The notes under the pieces are model-generated. The model saw only the letters and a program-made list of their open reading frames with translations. It ran no database searches and had not been told where the DNA came from. Positions 7,940 through 15,759 of a stretch of DNA of 64,000 bases are shown here, piece by piece; within the stretch, counting starts at the first letter, position 1; every line of letters starts with the position of its first letter. The translations under genes were made by a program, and so were the position numbers. The DNA is from Cyanobacteriota bacterium (lineage in GTDB: Bacteria; Cyanobacteriota; Cyanobacteriia; PCC-6307; Cyanobiaceae): contig JAPLIC010000016.1 in assembly GCA_026389315.1 (NCBI GenBank), positions 1-64,000 on the forward strand, written 5' to 3'.

Positions 7940-8749
7940 ATGGACAAACAACTGGGGCAACCCCACGACAGCATCGCCATGGCTGCAGCGATCCCCATCC
8001 CTGCCCGGCTTCTGCGGCGACAGTGCCTGCACCGGAGCCAGACCTTGTTTCTGCCTGTGAGCGAGGCCCTGGCCGCCGTCGCCCTGCTGGCCGGGTCTTT
8101 CATCGGCCCCGCTGCCGCGGCCCCGCTGGCCTGCAAGGGGCCCGCCCCTATCCATCCAGGCGATGCCGCCGCCATCGCCCGCCATCTGAAAGCATCAGGC
8201 AAGAAAGTGCTTACCTTCGTGGGCTATTCGGGGGCCGGTTATCAAGATCCCGATGCCCTGGTGCGGGAAGTCAGCCGCATCCTTGATCGCCACGCTCCGG
8301 CCCGCACCTTGATCAATAGCGGCGGCACCGCCGAAGGCATTGGCCAGATCTACGCACTGGCCAAGGGGAAAGGGTTCGAGACCATGGGCATCGTCTCCAG
8401 CCTGGCCCGCCAGGAGCAGGTTCCCCTCTCTCCCTGTGTGGACACGGTGTTCTTCGTGCCGGACAGCACCTGGGGGGGCGAGCTGCCGCAGGGCAAGGGT
8501 TTGTCGCCCACATCCAGCGCCATTGTGCGCAGCAGCGATGCCTTGGTGGGCCTCGGCGGTGGCGAAGTCGCCCGCGACGAACTGCTCGCCGCCCGTCGAG
8601 CCGGCAAGCCGGTGACCTTCATTCCTGCCGACATGAACCATGAGCTGGCCCGCGAGAAGGCCCGCCGCAAGGGGCAGCCGGAGCCCACAGAGTTTGGCGG
8701 GGCGGCGGCGGCAGGGCTGGCGGCGGCAGGGCTGGGGGCGGCACAGTGA
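7940..8749 (+). CDS. exported SLOG-like Rossmann-fold protein
   Basis: A 269-residue protein of unknown function. Residues 41-61 (SEALAAVALLAGSFIGPAAA) look like a signal peptide or membrane anchor. The core resembles the SLOG/LOG-like Rossmann fold: KKVLTFVGYSGAGYQDPD (first strand and loop), TLINSGGTAEGIGQIYALA (glycine-rich nucleotide loop), DTVFFVPDSTWGG, and SDALVGLGGGEVARDEL. SLOG proteins bind nucleotide-derived ligands, but a periplasmic one would be unusual. The start at 7940 is the first ATG; an ATG at 7979 would also keep the hydrophobic segment. The alanine/glycine-rich tail has no function I can name. Confidence 0.5.
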   Translation: MDKQLGQPHDSIAMAAAIPIPARLLRRQCLHRSQTLFLPVSEALAAVALLAGSFIGPAAAAPLACKGPAPIHPGDAAAIARHLKASGKKVLTFVGYSGAGYQDPDALVREVSRILDRHAPARTLINSGGTAEGIGQIYALAKGKGFETMGIVSSLARQEQVPLSPCVDTVFFVPDSTWGGELPQGKGLSPTSSAIVRSSDALVGLGGGEVARDELLAARRAGKPVTFIPADMNHELAREKARRKGQPEPTEFGGAAAAGLAAAGLGAAQ

Positions 8750-8876
8750 ATAGAATCGATTTACCCCATCGATTTATCCAATTGATAACCATCAGCCGCC
8801 CATTAACGGCCTGCAGTGATATTCAAGTTACACGACAACAGGTCTATTAGGCTATCTGACGCTACGAGCTTCACCC

Positions 8877-10196
8877 ATGGCCACGATCCGGTTGCTTTCC
8901 GTGGGTTCTCGCGGTGATCTTCAGCCTTACCTGGCGATTTTGCTGGAGTTGCAGCGGCGGGGGCATGCGATTCAGTTGATTGGTAGTGTCAACTTCGAGG
9001 CGATTGCCACGGCGCACGCCATTCCGTTTGTGCCGCTGCCTGGCGATTACAGGCAACTGCTGGCATCGAAGCAGGGGCTGGAGCTGCTGCGGGGCAAGCC
9101 CGTAAAGCTGGTCTCAAAGCAGCTGCTGGAGGCGATGCTGACAACGGCCGCTGCGGCGATGGCCGGCACCGATTTGTTGTTGGTCACGCCGCTGGCCCTG
9201 TGGGGATATCACCTGGCTGAGGCCGAGGGCTGCCCGTTGATGGTGCTGAGTCCGATTCCGATCATCGCCACTGGAGACTTTGCCTTTCTGCAATTCCCTG
9301 GCCCAGCCGACCCGCCGCCGCCCCGCAGAATTGGTCAGCGACTGAGGCGGCGGCTGAACCGGTTGAGTTATCACAGCGTCAGCCTCTTGAAATGGCGCCA
9401 GGACAGCGGCGTCATCCAGGCCTGGCGGCGCAATAGAGGTCTGGCGCCGCTGCCCTGGGGTGGGGCGCGCAGCCGCAGGGACGCGCCTGCGCAACTGGCT
9501 CATCCGGCCGTGCTGCACCTGTTCAGCCCCCGGGTCTTGGCCCGTCCTGCCGACTGGCAGGCATCGGCCAGCGTGGCGGGCTACTGCTTTCTGGAATCGC
9601 CCTCCGCCACTGACGAAATCCGGGCTTCCAGCTATCAACCAGCCGACGATCTTCGCGAGTTTCTGGACTCCGGCGACAGGCCTTTCCATGCCGGCTTCGG
9701 CAGCATGATGGCCCGCGATCCCGCCGCCCTGGGATCGCTGCTGGTGGAGGCGGCCCGCATAGCCGGCCAACGGCTGATTCTGTCACCGGGCTGGGGGCGC
9801 ATCGTCCCCCGCACGGCGCTACCAGCCTCGGTGTATCTCCTGGAGGAATGCCCCCACAGTTGGCTGTTCCCGCAACTGAAGGGAGCGATTCACCACGGCG
9901 GCGCCGGCACCACCGCCACCACCCTGCGCCATGGCCTGCCCTCAACGGTGGTGGCCTTCTTCGCGGATCAGCCCGCCTGGGGCCGAACCCTGGAGCGGCT
10001 TGGTGTCAGTCCGGCGACCCATCGGCTGCCAACCTTGAACGCCGAGACCCTGGCGCTCAGCATGGGGGCCATCGCCGACAACCCCAGCTTTCGCATCCGG
10101 GCCCAGGAGTTGCGGCAGATGCTTGCCGGCGAAGATGGCGTCGCCAATGTGGTGGCTGCGATTGAGGCGCAATTGATCAAAGACGGCATCATCTAG
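8877..10196 (+). CDS. GT1-family glycosyltransferase
   Basis: A 439-residue GT-B fold enzyme of the sterol/macrolide UDP-glycosyltransferase type. The N-terminal domain begins IRLLSVGSRGDLQPYLAI, typical of the family, and is followed by GHAIQLIGSVNFEAIA. The C-terminal nucleotide-sugar domain contains HHGGAGTTATTLRHGLPS with the paired His residues, then DQPAWGRTLERLGVSP. It probably glycosylates a lipid or hydrophobic small molecule in the cytoplasm; the acceptor is unknown. It has its own upstream AT-rich gap (8750-8876) and is convergent with the eCIS ATPase gene that ends at 10213. Confidence 0.85.
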   Translation: MATIRLLSVGSRGDLQPYLAILLELQRRGHAIQLIGSVNFEAIATAHAIPFVPLPGDYRQLLASKQGLELLRGKPVKLVSKQLLEAMLTTAAAAMAGTDLLLVTPLALWGYHLAEAEGCPLMVLSPIPIIATGDFAFLQFPGPADPPPPRRIGQRLRRRLNRLSYHSVSLLKWRQDSGVIQAWRRNRGLAPLPWGGARSRRDAPAQLAHPAVLHLFSPRVLARPADWQASASVAGYCFLESPSATDEIRASSYQPADDLREFLDSGDRPFHAGFGSMMARDPAALGSLLVEAARIAGQRLILSPGWGRIVPRTALPASVYLLEECPHSWLFPQLKGAIHHGGAGTTATTLRHGLPSTVVAFFADQPAWGRTLERLGVSPATHRLPTLNAETLALSMGAIADNPSFRIRAQELRQMLAGEDGVANVVAAIEAQLIKDGII

Positions 10197-10212
10197 CCGG
10201 GCTGGTCAGCGC

Positions 10213-11634
10213 TCAACCTCCCCCTCCCATCCCCTTCCCCTCCTTCTCCAATTCGCGGCGAATCGCCCGCAGTAGGTCAGCCTCCAGAATGGTGTTGTTA
10301 CCGCGGGCGATCGCCTGCAGGCTCACCTGGCGCACCACGTTGAGGATCAGGCCGCCGGAGAGTTCGTGGCGTTGGGCGAGGGTCGCCAGGTCAATTTCCA
10401 GTTGGGCCTGGGGTGAGAAGGCGTCCTGCCATAGCCTTAGCCGTTGCTCGGGGCCCGGCAGCGGGAAATACACCACGCTCTCGAAACGGCGCAGGAAGGC
10501 CCCATCGAGGTTGACGGGCAAATTGGTGGCCAGAATCACCACACTGCTAAAACTTTCGAGCCGTTGCAGTAGATAGGCCACCTCCTGGTTGGCATAGCGG
10601 TCGTGGGCGTTTTGGGTTTCGCTGCGCTTGCCGAATAGGGCATCGGCCTCATCGAACACCAGCAGCCATTGGCGTTGCTCGGCCCGATCCATCACTGCGG
10701 CCAGGTTTTTTTCGGTGTCGCCGATGTATTTCGACACCGTCTGGGATAGATCCACCCGCCGCACCTCCAGCCCCAACCGGGCCCCCAGCAGTGCCGCCGT
10801 CAGGGTTTTGCCCGTACCCGGTGGGCCATGGAACAGGGCCCGATAGCCAGGCCGCAACCGCTTGGCCATGCCCCATGCGGCCAGCAGGGTGGGCCGGTGG
10901 TGGAGATAGGTCTCGATCTCCTCCAATTGGTGCAGGGTGCCGGCCGGCAACACCAGGTCTTGCCAGGCCATATCCGTGGTCAATCGCCGGGCGGTGGTTG
11001 CTGCCAGTTCATCGCCGGGCCGGGGGCCGGCGCCGGCAATCCACTCCAGCCAGCCGCCGCTCAGCCTGAGCCCCCCCTTGAGCGGCGCATCAGCTTCCGG
11101 TGGCGCCAGCAACCCCAGCCGCCGCAGCGGCCCCTCCTCCGCCAGCAGCCGCAGCACCGCCAGCCGACCCGCCACCTGGCCGCCATCGGCCAGCAGGGCC
11201 AGGGTGTCACCGGTGGGTTCAAAGCCCGTTTCCCGCACCACCCCGCCGCATTCGCTGAAGCGCCGCTCCAGTTGTGAGTTGCGCACCTGCAGGGCATCGA
11301 GGGCCTGGGGGCGCAGCTGGGCCGCCAGCAGTAGCGCCAGGGCAAGACGGGCCAGGGGTTCGTCGGTCAACTCAGCCGCCAGCTGGGCCCAGGGGCTGGC
11401 GGTCTCATGGGCCATGGCGCCGGCGGTGGGCAGGGGGGGTGGCTCGGGGATGGGTGGCAGCTTGTTGTTGGGATCTCCGCCCCCCTGGAACAGGCGCTCC
11501 AAACGCACTTGCACCAGAGCCGCCAGCCAGTCGAGTTCGCGCTCCAGCTCTTTGGACGTCTCCAGTTCGCGCCTACTCGCTAAGCGCTGCTGAGCATCTT
11601 TGTCGGCTGGAGGCTCCAAGGGTGCCGGGTCCAC
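10213..11634 (-). CDS. eCIS AAA+ ATPase (Afp15-like)
   Basis: A 473-residue ATPase. A helical N-terminal half (about 1-230) precedes an AAA+ module with Walker A FHGPPGTGKT, Walker B WLLVFDEAD, sensor 1 VVILATNLP and an arginine-finger region AFLRRFESVVYFPLP. In Afp/PVC systems the equivalent ATPase is needed for particle assembly or terminal maturation. It is the last gene of the locus and lies beyond a TA module. The start is a GTG at 11634; an alternative ATG close by was not found. Function follows from the family and position, not from direct evidence. Confidence 0.88.
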   Translation of the reverse strand: MDPAPLEPPADKDAQQRLASRRELETSKELERELDWLAALVQVRLERLFQGGGDPNNKLPPIPEPPPLPTAGAMAHETASPWAQLAAELTDEPLARLALALLLAAQLRPQALDALQVRNSQLERRFSECGGVVRETGFEPTGDTLALLADGGQVAGRLAVLRLLAEEGPLRRLGLLAPPEADAPLKGGLRLSGGWLEWIAGAGPRPGDELAATTARRLTTDMAWQDLVLPAGTLHQLEEIETYLHHRPTLLAAWGMAKRLRPGYRALFHGPPGTGKTLTAALLGARLGLEVRRVDLSQTVSKYIGDTEKNLAAVMDRAEQRQWLLVFDEADALFGKRSETQNAHDRYANQEVAYLLQRLESFSSVVILATNLPVNLDGAFLRRFESVVYFPLPGPEQRLRLWQDAFSPQAQLEIDLATLAQRHELSGGLILNVVRQVSLQAIARGNNTILEADLLRAIRRELEKEGKGMGGGG

Positions 11635-11651
11635 AAGCCAGCGTTGTAAGG

Positions 11652-11785
11652 CTAAGTCAGCGGGATGGCTGGCCAGTTTTTGCTGCTCAGCGCGGGGATG
11701 GGCTCGAACTCGCGCAGGTTGCGCGTTACGGCGTTCTGCTCCAGGGGAAAGCGCTCCGGTGCCTCGGCCAGCAGGGCGGCCAGCA
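11652..11785 (-). pseudogene. VapC-type PIN toxin relic (C-terminal part)
   Basis: Reading leftward gives a short run that ends AVTRNLREFEPIPALSSKNW and then PAIPLT and a stop at 11652-11654. The TRN-x-R-x-F and P-x-L motifs are the C-terminal end of VapC toxins (typically VTRNxRDFxxIPGLxxxxW). The N-terminal domain with the catalytic aspartates is missing. It lies between the eCIS ATPase and the intact VapC gene, so TA modules have entered this spot more than once. Confidence 0.6.
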
Positions 11786-11805
11786 ATTGCAGGTGGGGTT
11801 GCCCC

Positions 11806-12195
11806 TCAGGCCACCAGGATCACAGTGGATCCATAGCGCTTTAGCTGGCTGTCGCCCGTCAGCAGCAGCAGCGGCTCCATCCGGCTCTGGCAGACCAGCA
11901 AGCGATCAAAGGGATCCCGGTGGACGCCATCACTCTCCACCTCCCCCACCGCGAGCAGATGGCTGTTGCGGATCGGCAGCCAACGGAAGCCTTGCAGCGG
12001 CACCTGGCGCTCCAGGTCCGGCAGATCCACCTGCAGCCTGCCGATCGACAGCTTGATCACGATCTCCCACAGCGACGCCTGGCTCACGAACACTTCCGCC
12101 CCCGGCGCCTGCACACGCTCCACCACCTGCTGCGGCAGCCGTGGATCGCCGCTCAGCCACCACAGAAGCAGATGGGTATCGAGCAGCAACCGCAT
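11806..12195 (-). CDS. PIN-domain toxin (VapC-type)
   Basis: A 129-residue PIN ribonuclease toxin. The N-terminal LLLDTHLLLWWLSGDP carries the first catalytic aspartate; EVFVSQASLWEIVIKLSIGR is the family's second block with the catalytic Glu; HRDPFDRLLVCQS carries the third acidic cluster. The family cleaves tRNA or rRNA. All acidic residues I expect are present, so it looks functional. The ATG at 12195 overlaps the stop of the Phd-like antitoxin by one base (TGATG). The module is embedded in the eCIS locus. Confidence 0.85.
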   Translation of the reverse strand: MRLLLDTHLLLWWLSGDPRLPQQVVERVQAPGAEVFVSQASLWEIVIKLSIGRLQVDLPDLERQVPLQGFRWLPIRNSHLLAVGEVESDGVHRDPFDRLLVCQSRMEPLLLLTGDSQLKRYGSTVILVA

Positions 12196-12485
12196 CACGG
12201 CAATGCCTCAAACAACCCATCCAGAGGCGCATCGAAATCATCGGCCAGCTTGATCTGGCCGTGCATTGCCCCTGGCGCCGCCACCGCTTGGGCTGGTGGA
12301 TGCCAGGCCACCAGCCGCGCAATCGGCACCCCTGAGCGGGCGATCACCACCTCCTGGCCCTGCTCCACTTGCTGCAGCAGCTGGGAGAGATGGGTCTTGG
12401 CCTGGTGCACGTTCACGAGCTGATGGCTTGCCAGGGGAAGGTCGGACAGGGGTCGGCTGACCTGGAAATCCTTCGGGGCAACCAT
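12195..12485 (-). CDS. Phd/YefM-family antitoxin
   Basis: A 96-residue antitoxin. VNVHQAKTHLSQLLQQVEQG and EEVVIARSGVPIARLVAW-like sequence (here QEVVIARSGVPIARLVAW) form the Phd/YefM fold that binds DNA as a dimer. The C-terminal part (IKLADDFDAPLDGLFEALP) is the usual disordered toxin-binding tail. It precedes the PIN toxin with a one-base overlap. Two direct repeats just upstream (12513-12539) are the likely operator. Confidence 0.85.
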   Translation of the reverse strand: MVAPKDFQVSRPLSDLPLASHQLVNVHQAKTHLSQLLQQVEQGQEVVIARSGVPIARLVAWHPPAQAVAAPGAMHGQIKLADDFDAPLDGLFEALP

Positions 12486-13205
12486 CGAACGTCCTTATGA
12501 ACTAAGTCTTAGTTTAGTCCCACTTATTTTAGTCCCACTCGACAACCCTGGTTGGACTGCCCTGGAGCCAGGCCCATGACAGCTCCTCCCTGCTGCCTGC
12601 TCTGCTGAGCCGTCGGCGTCGGCATGGGCTCAGCCTTACCCCTCCAGATCGGGCAAACTGACGTCCGCGATCAACGTCAGGAAGAACTGGAACCGGGCTC
12701 GGTTGGTGGGAGTGGGGTTGAGTTGGAATCGTCCGGAAAGCAGTGCTGCTTGATCAAGGCGCTTAAAGCTTTCTCTCTGGCGTTTTCGCGCCTCAGCTGC
12801 TCCGTTTCTTTCTTGGTTTGCTGAACCCTGATCGCGAGCGTGTTAATGCACCGCAAGGCACTAGCGCCTCCTGAGGAGTGCGGAGCGTTCTGCCAAATCA
12901 GGGTGCACAATATCGAATTGGGAATGGGTGCCGGCCCTTACACAGCGCTTGACTTGCATGACGTGGCGGTGGCGCAGTCGCATTGGGCGGGACTGACGTC
13001 GGTTACATTACGCTACCATTTCAATAATCTTGCGTCAAGTTAATTGATCTGACACTGCGTGATGACCGATTATTATCGCAATGCTGATCTGCTCCGAATC
13101 GGTTTGGGTGCTATTTTTAATGGATCAATGGCAGCAGGCTGGATTCATTTCAGCCTGGCATTTGCGCTTTTGTGTTGCGATAATTGGCGAACCCACTCAA
13201 CCCTG
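12486..13205. other. 720-bp gap inside the eCIS locus
   Basis: Between the Phd antitoxin start and the DUF4157 stop no gene is convincing. A 77-codon leftward frame (12677-12910) has a coiled-coil-like run (QQTKKETEQLRRENAREKAL) but no family I recognise. The part near 13040-13200 is AT-rich compared with the flanks. The gap probably holds the TA promoter and the end of the DUF4157 transcript. Confidence 0.35.
12513..12539. promoter_or_regulatory. direct repeats upstream of the Phd-PIN module
   Basis: Two identical 12-nt copies of TTTAGTCCCACT at 12513-12524 and 12528-12539, spaced 15 nt apart, lie 28 nt upstream of the antitoxin start. Repeats at this position are typical operators for a self-repressing antitoxin. 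No clear sigma-70 hexamers are assigned. Confidence 0.5.
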
Positions 13206-15137
13206 CTATTGAAAAGTCGCCCGAATTTCGCGTAAAGATGCCGCTGTATAGGCATCGACGGCGCCATCTGGTGCCAAGGTTCTTAAGTCCATTTGAAACA
13301 CATTTTCGCGTACTTCCTCAATGCCAAACATTAGATAAACGGGCTTCGGCACGTTTGGAACTCGGACGTTTTTGATGCCAACGAAACTTGGCAGCTCTTC
13401 ATCTTCCTCTTTATTGTCAAACAAATCGGTCACGTAAGAATACACGTACAACATCGCTGCGTTGGCATACGCGACAATGTTTTCAGCGGTAGTTCCCACC
13501 GGCCAAAAGGTATTGACCAGCTTAATATCAGCATCGACGAAGGTAAAATAGTCATAGGTGTGTCTGGCAAGAAAGTGGCTAAGATTTGCGGGCGCTGCAT
13601 ACGTCCATGTAGAAAAGTTCTCAGGGGTCTCTTCATCCACTTCGTCATTGGGGGCGCGCATGCCAATTTCGGCAAGGACGGGAATGGGGGTGCGAAGAAA
13701 TCGATCAGCCCCCTCAGCGGCACCCAAAAACCCATATAGTCCTTTACGAAAAAAGCGGCGGTCGGCACCGTTGCCACTACTCAGCCACTGCTCCATGTTC
13801 GGCACATCGATCGTCGCATCGCCGTAAGAGTCTTTCGCACTTCTTAACGCTGTATTCGCCTGCTCCCACAAAGGGCCGCTCTCTTCGCCGCCCAATATTT
13901 CAACTGTGTTGTTTTCAATCAAATCATTAATGATGGATAATTGCGCAGAAACAGGTGTCATCACTCTTGCACCAGTATCGCCTTCAACCGTATCGGGATC
14001 AAAGCCTACGCCGGGATCGTTCAAGGGATTTATCGGCCCGTAGGATAGGTTGAGCGGCATGTTTTCAAGAATCTTCGCTTCCAAGCCAAGCGATTGCCGG
14101 CGAATCTCAATATTTGTGGCACCCTTGGCAGTTTCCCAAAACGTTTCTGCTTCCTCAATGTTATTGCGTTTTGCCATGGCTAAGGCGCGGCTGAATTTTT
14201 TGATGCTGTCGCGACTGATAATGTGATGCAGGGCAGAGCCTCTCGCACCGCCGGGGAAAAAATTTCTACCGTCAAGTTCGCTTTTTTGCCTGGTAATCTC
14301 TGCCACGTTCCATACCCCTTGAATTACAGCATCAGGGCTGCTGCTTAAAGCGTGCGTTTGCCTCAGCTGCGCGCACTGAAGCGATAATTTTGGATTAAAT
14401 GCTAACATATTCGACATTTCGCCATTTTCTTGTTTTGCACACTGCAATACGCCAACTCGCAGAGCCCGTGAGCCCATCACATCCGCCTCCCGCTCCAGCC
14501 CCGCGTCTTCATTCACCGCCACCCCACCTACAATTTGCATGTTTGGCTGCACCCGACCCTGAGCCTGCTGCACCACATGCCAGGCTTCATGTGGCAGATG
14601 CTGTGCTTGCCCCGGTGCGAGGTGTATGTCGCTGCCCTGCGCATAGGCCAACGCGTTGAGTTGCGCCGGCTGCGACGAGTTGTAGTGGACCTTCACGTGG
14701 GCCAGCGACAGCCCGGACAGCGATTCGATGCCGGCCTTGAGGTTGTCGGGCAGGCCGGTATTGTTAGCGCGGGGCGCCTTCCGGAGCTGGTGCTGTAGCT
14801 GAGCAGGAGCAAACTTACCCTGGAGAGATTCCTCTTCCTCTAGTGGTCCCGCAAGCTGGGCCACCGGGGCGGATCGGCCATCGGCCAGCGCCTGCAGCCG
14901 CCGCAACTGCGCCACCTGGGGGCTGGCATCGGCCAGTTGCTGGAGGCGGCTCAGGCTGTCCAGTGCGGCGGGCGCTGCAGAGGCGGCGGAGGTTGCCCCT
15001 TGCTGGGCCCGCTGGGGATCTGCGCTGGTGCGCCGCGTGCGGCCAATTCTCTGTTGGCTGGTGTCCGGATGGGTTGCGGTAGCGGCCTTATGGGCAGACG
15101 CGGCTTCAGGCATGGCCCACGCAAATGCTTGTTCCAT
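13206..15137 (-). CDS. DUF4157 eCIS-associated protein with candidate toxin tail
   Basis: A 643-residue protein. About residues 55-90 carry leucine/alanine-rich repeats (SRLQQLADASPQVAQLRRLQ), common in eCIS cargo. Residues about 130-230 are the DUF4157 domain: LPDNLKAGIESLSGLSL, VHYNSSQPAQLNALAYAQG, the HEAWHVVQQAQGRV zincin-like HExxH motif, and LEREADVMG. DUF4157 marks proteins loaded into or processed for eCIS particles. The remaining ~400 residues are not a family I know; they contain GGARGSALHHIISRDSIKKF, where LHHII resembles the first strand and loop of HNH/His-Me-finger nucleases such as the LHH class. This is the best cargo candidate of the locus. It lies outside the overlapping gene string, between two TA modules. 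Confidence 0.8.
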   Translation of the reverse strand: MEQAFAWAMPEAASAHKAATATHPDTSQQRIGRTRRTSADPQRAQQGATSAASAAPAALDSLSRLQQLADASPQVAQLRRLQALADGRSAPVAQLAGPLEEEESLQGKFAPAQLQHQLRKAPRANNTGLPDNLKAGIESLSGLSLAHVKVHYNSSQPAQLNALAYAQGSDIHLAPGQAQHLPHEAWHVVQQAQGRVQPNMQIVGGVAVNEDAGLEREADVMGSRALRVGVLQCAKQENGEMSNMLAFNPKLSLQCAQLRQTHALSSSPDAVIQGVWNVAEITRQKSELDGRNFFPGGARGSALHHIISRDSIKKFSRALAMAKRNNIEEAETFWETAKGATNIEIRRQSLGLEAKILENMPLNLSYGPINPLNDPGVGFDPDTVEGDTGARVMTPVSAQLSIINDLIENNTVEILGGEESGPLWEQANTALRSAKDSYGDATIDVPNMEQWLSSGNGADRRFFRKGLYGFLGAAEGADRFLRTPIPVLAEIGMRAPNDEVDEETPENFSTWTYAAPANLSHFLARHTYDYFTFVDADIKLVNTFWPVGTTAENIVAYANAAMLYVYSYVTDLFDNKEEDEELPSFVGIKNVRVPNVPKPVYLMFGIEEVRENVFQMDLRTLAPDGAVDAYTAASLREIRATFQ

Positions 15138-15221
15138 CGTGCCTCACCCCTACGACCCTCCGCCAGACCAGCGAGCGTTGGCGACACGTTGGTCGCGGTT
15201 TCGGGCGCCGAAGAGGGGCGA

Positions 15222-15482
15222 TCACGGGCCCAGCTCCCTTCCGCCTCCGCAGCCGGACCTCCCAGCCGCTCCAGCCAGCTGCTGATCTGCGGTGAGCTGG
15301 AGCACTGTGGAGCACAGCTCCATGCTGGCCATGGTGCGCAGGGGCAGCCGCTGGAGTTCCGCGAGCAGCTCTGCGGCTTCTTCCAACCGTTCCGGCAGCG
15401 GACCATCGGCCAGGTACAACCGCAACAGGGCGGAGGCATCGAGCACGTGGCGCTCCCCGTGGAGCGTTGGCTCAACGCTCAC
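15222..15482 (-). pseudogene. FitB/VapC-type PIN toxin with internal deletions
   Basis: The frame from a GTG at 15482 keeps VLDASALLRLYLADGPLP (first catalytic Asp), then jumps to AELLAELQRLPLRTMASMEL and ends TADQQLAGAAGR. In intact relatives about 45 residues separate the first two blocks, and a further 25 (with the YDALYLA motif and a catalytic Asp) lie before TADQRL. Two in-frame deletions have removed these. The gene is readable but cannot form a PIN active site. It overlaps the end of the ribbon-helix-helix antitoxin by 11 nt. Confidence 0.65.
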
Positions 15483-15702
15483 GATCGGCGCGCAGATCCT
15501 CCAGCAGCTGGGGCATGCTCCGATCGCGCATGCGCTCGCGCCAGCTGCGGGCACGCTCCATGGCACCGGGTTGATGCAGGCGCACCTCCCGTTCGATCAG
15601 CAGCCTGGCCTGCTCCTGCATGCTGCGGTGATTCTGGGCCGCCATGGCCTTGAGGCCGTCGTAGATGTCCTGGGAGAGGCCCCGCAGGCTGAGGGCTGGC
15701 AT
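15472..15702 (-). CDS. FitA-like ribbon-helix-helix antitoxin
   Basis: A 76-residue antitoxin starting MPALSLRGLSQDIYDGLKAM, the FitA/Arc-type ribbon and first helix, then AAQNHRSMQEQARLLIEREV and a charged tail. The ATG at 15702 is preferred to the upstream 15723 because the family begins with this ribbon. It is followed by the deleted PIN toxin and lies between the eCIS tape-measure and DUF4157 genes, so it may now be an orphan antitoxin. Confidence 0.75.
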   Translation of the reverse strand: MPALSLRGLSQDIYDGLKAMAAQNHRSMQEQARLLIEREVRLHQPGAMERARSWRERMRDRSMPQLLEDLRADRER

Positions 15703-15759
15703 CGAGATGCCGCAGGAGTGCAATCAAAACGCTAGCGCTTTCGGCCGCGCCTTCTTCCC

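Noticed and set aside
12677-12910. 77-codon minus-strand coiled-coil-like frame
   Set aside because: No recognised family, no ribosome site and no operon context; could be chance.
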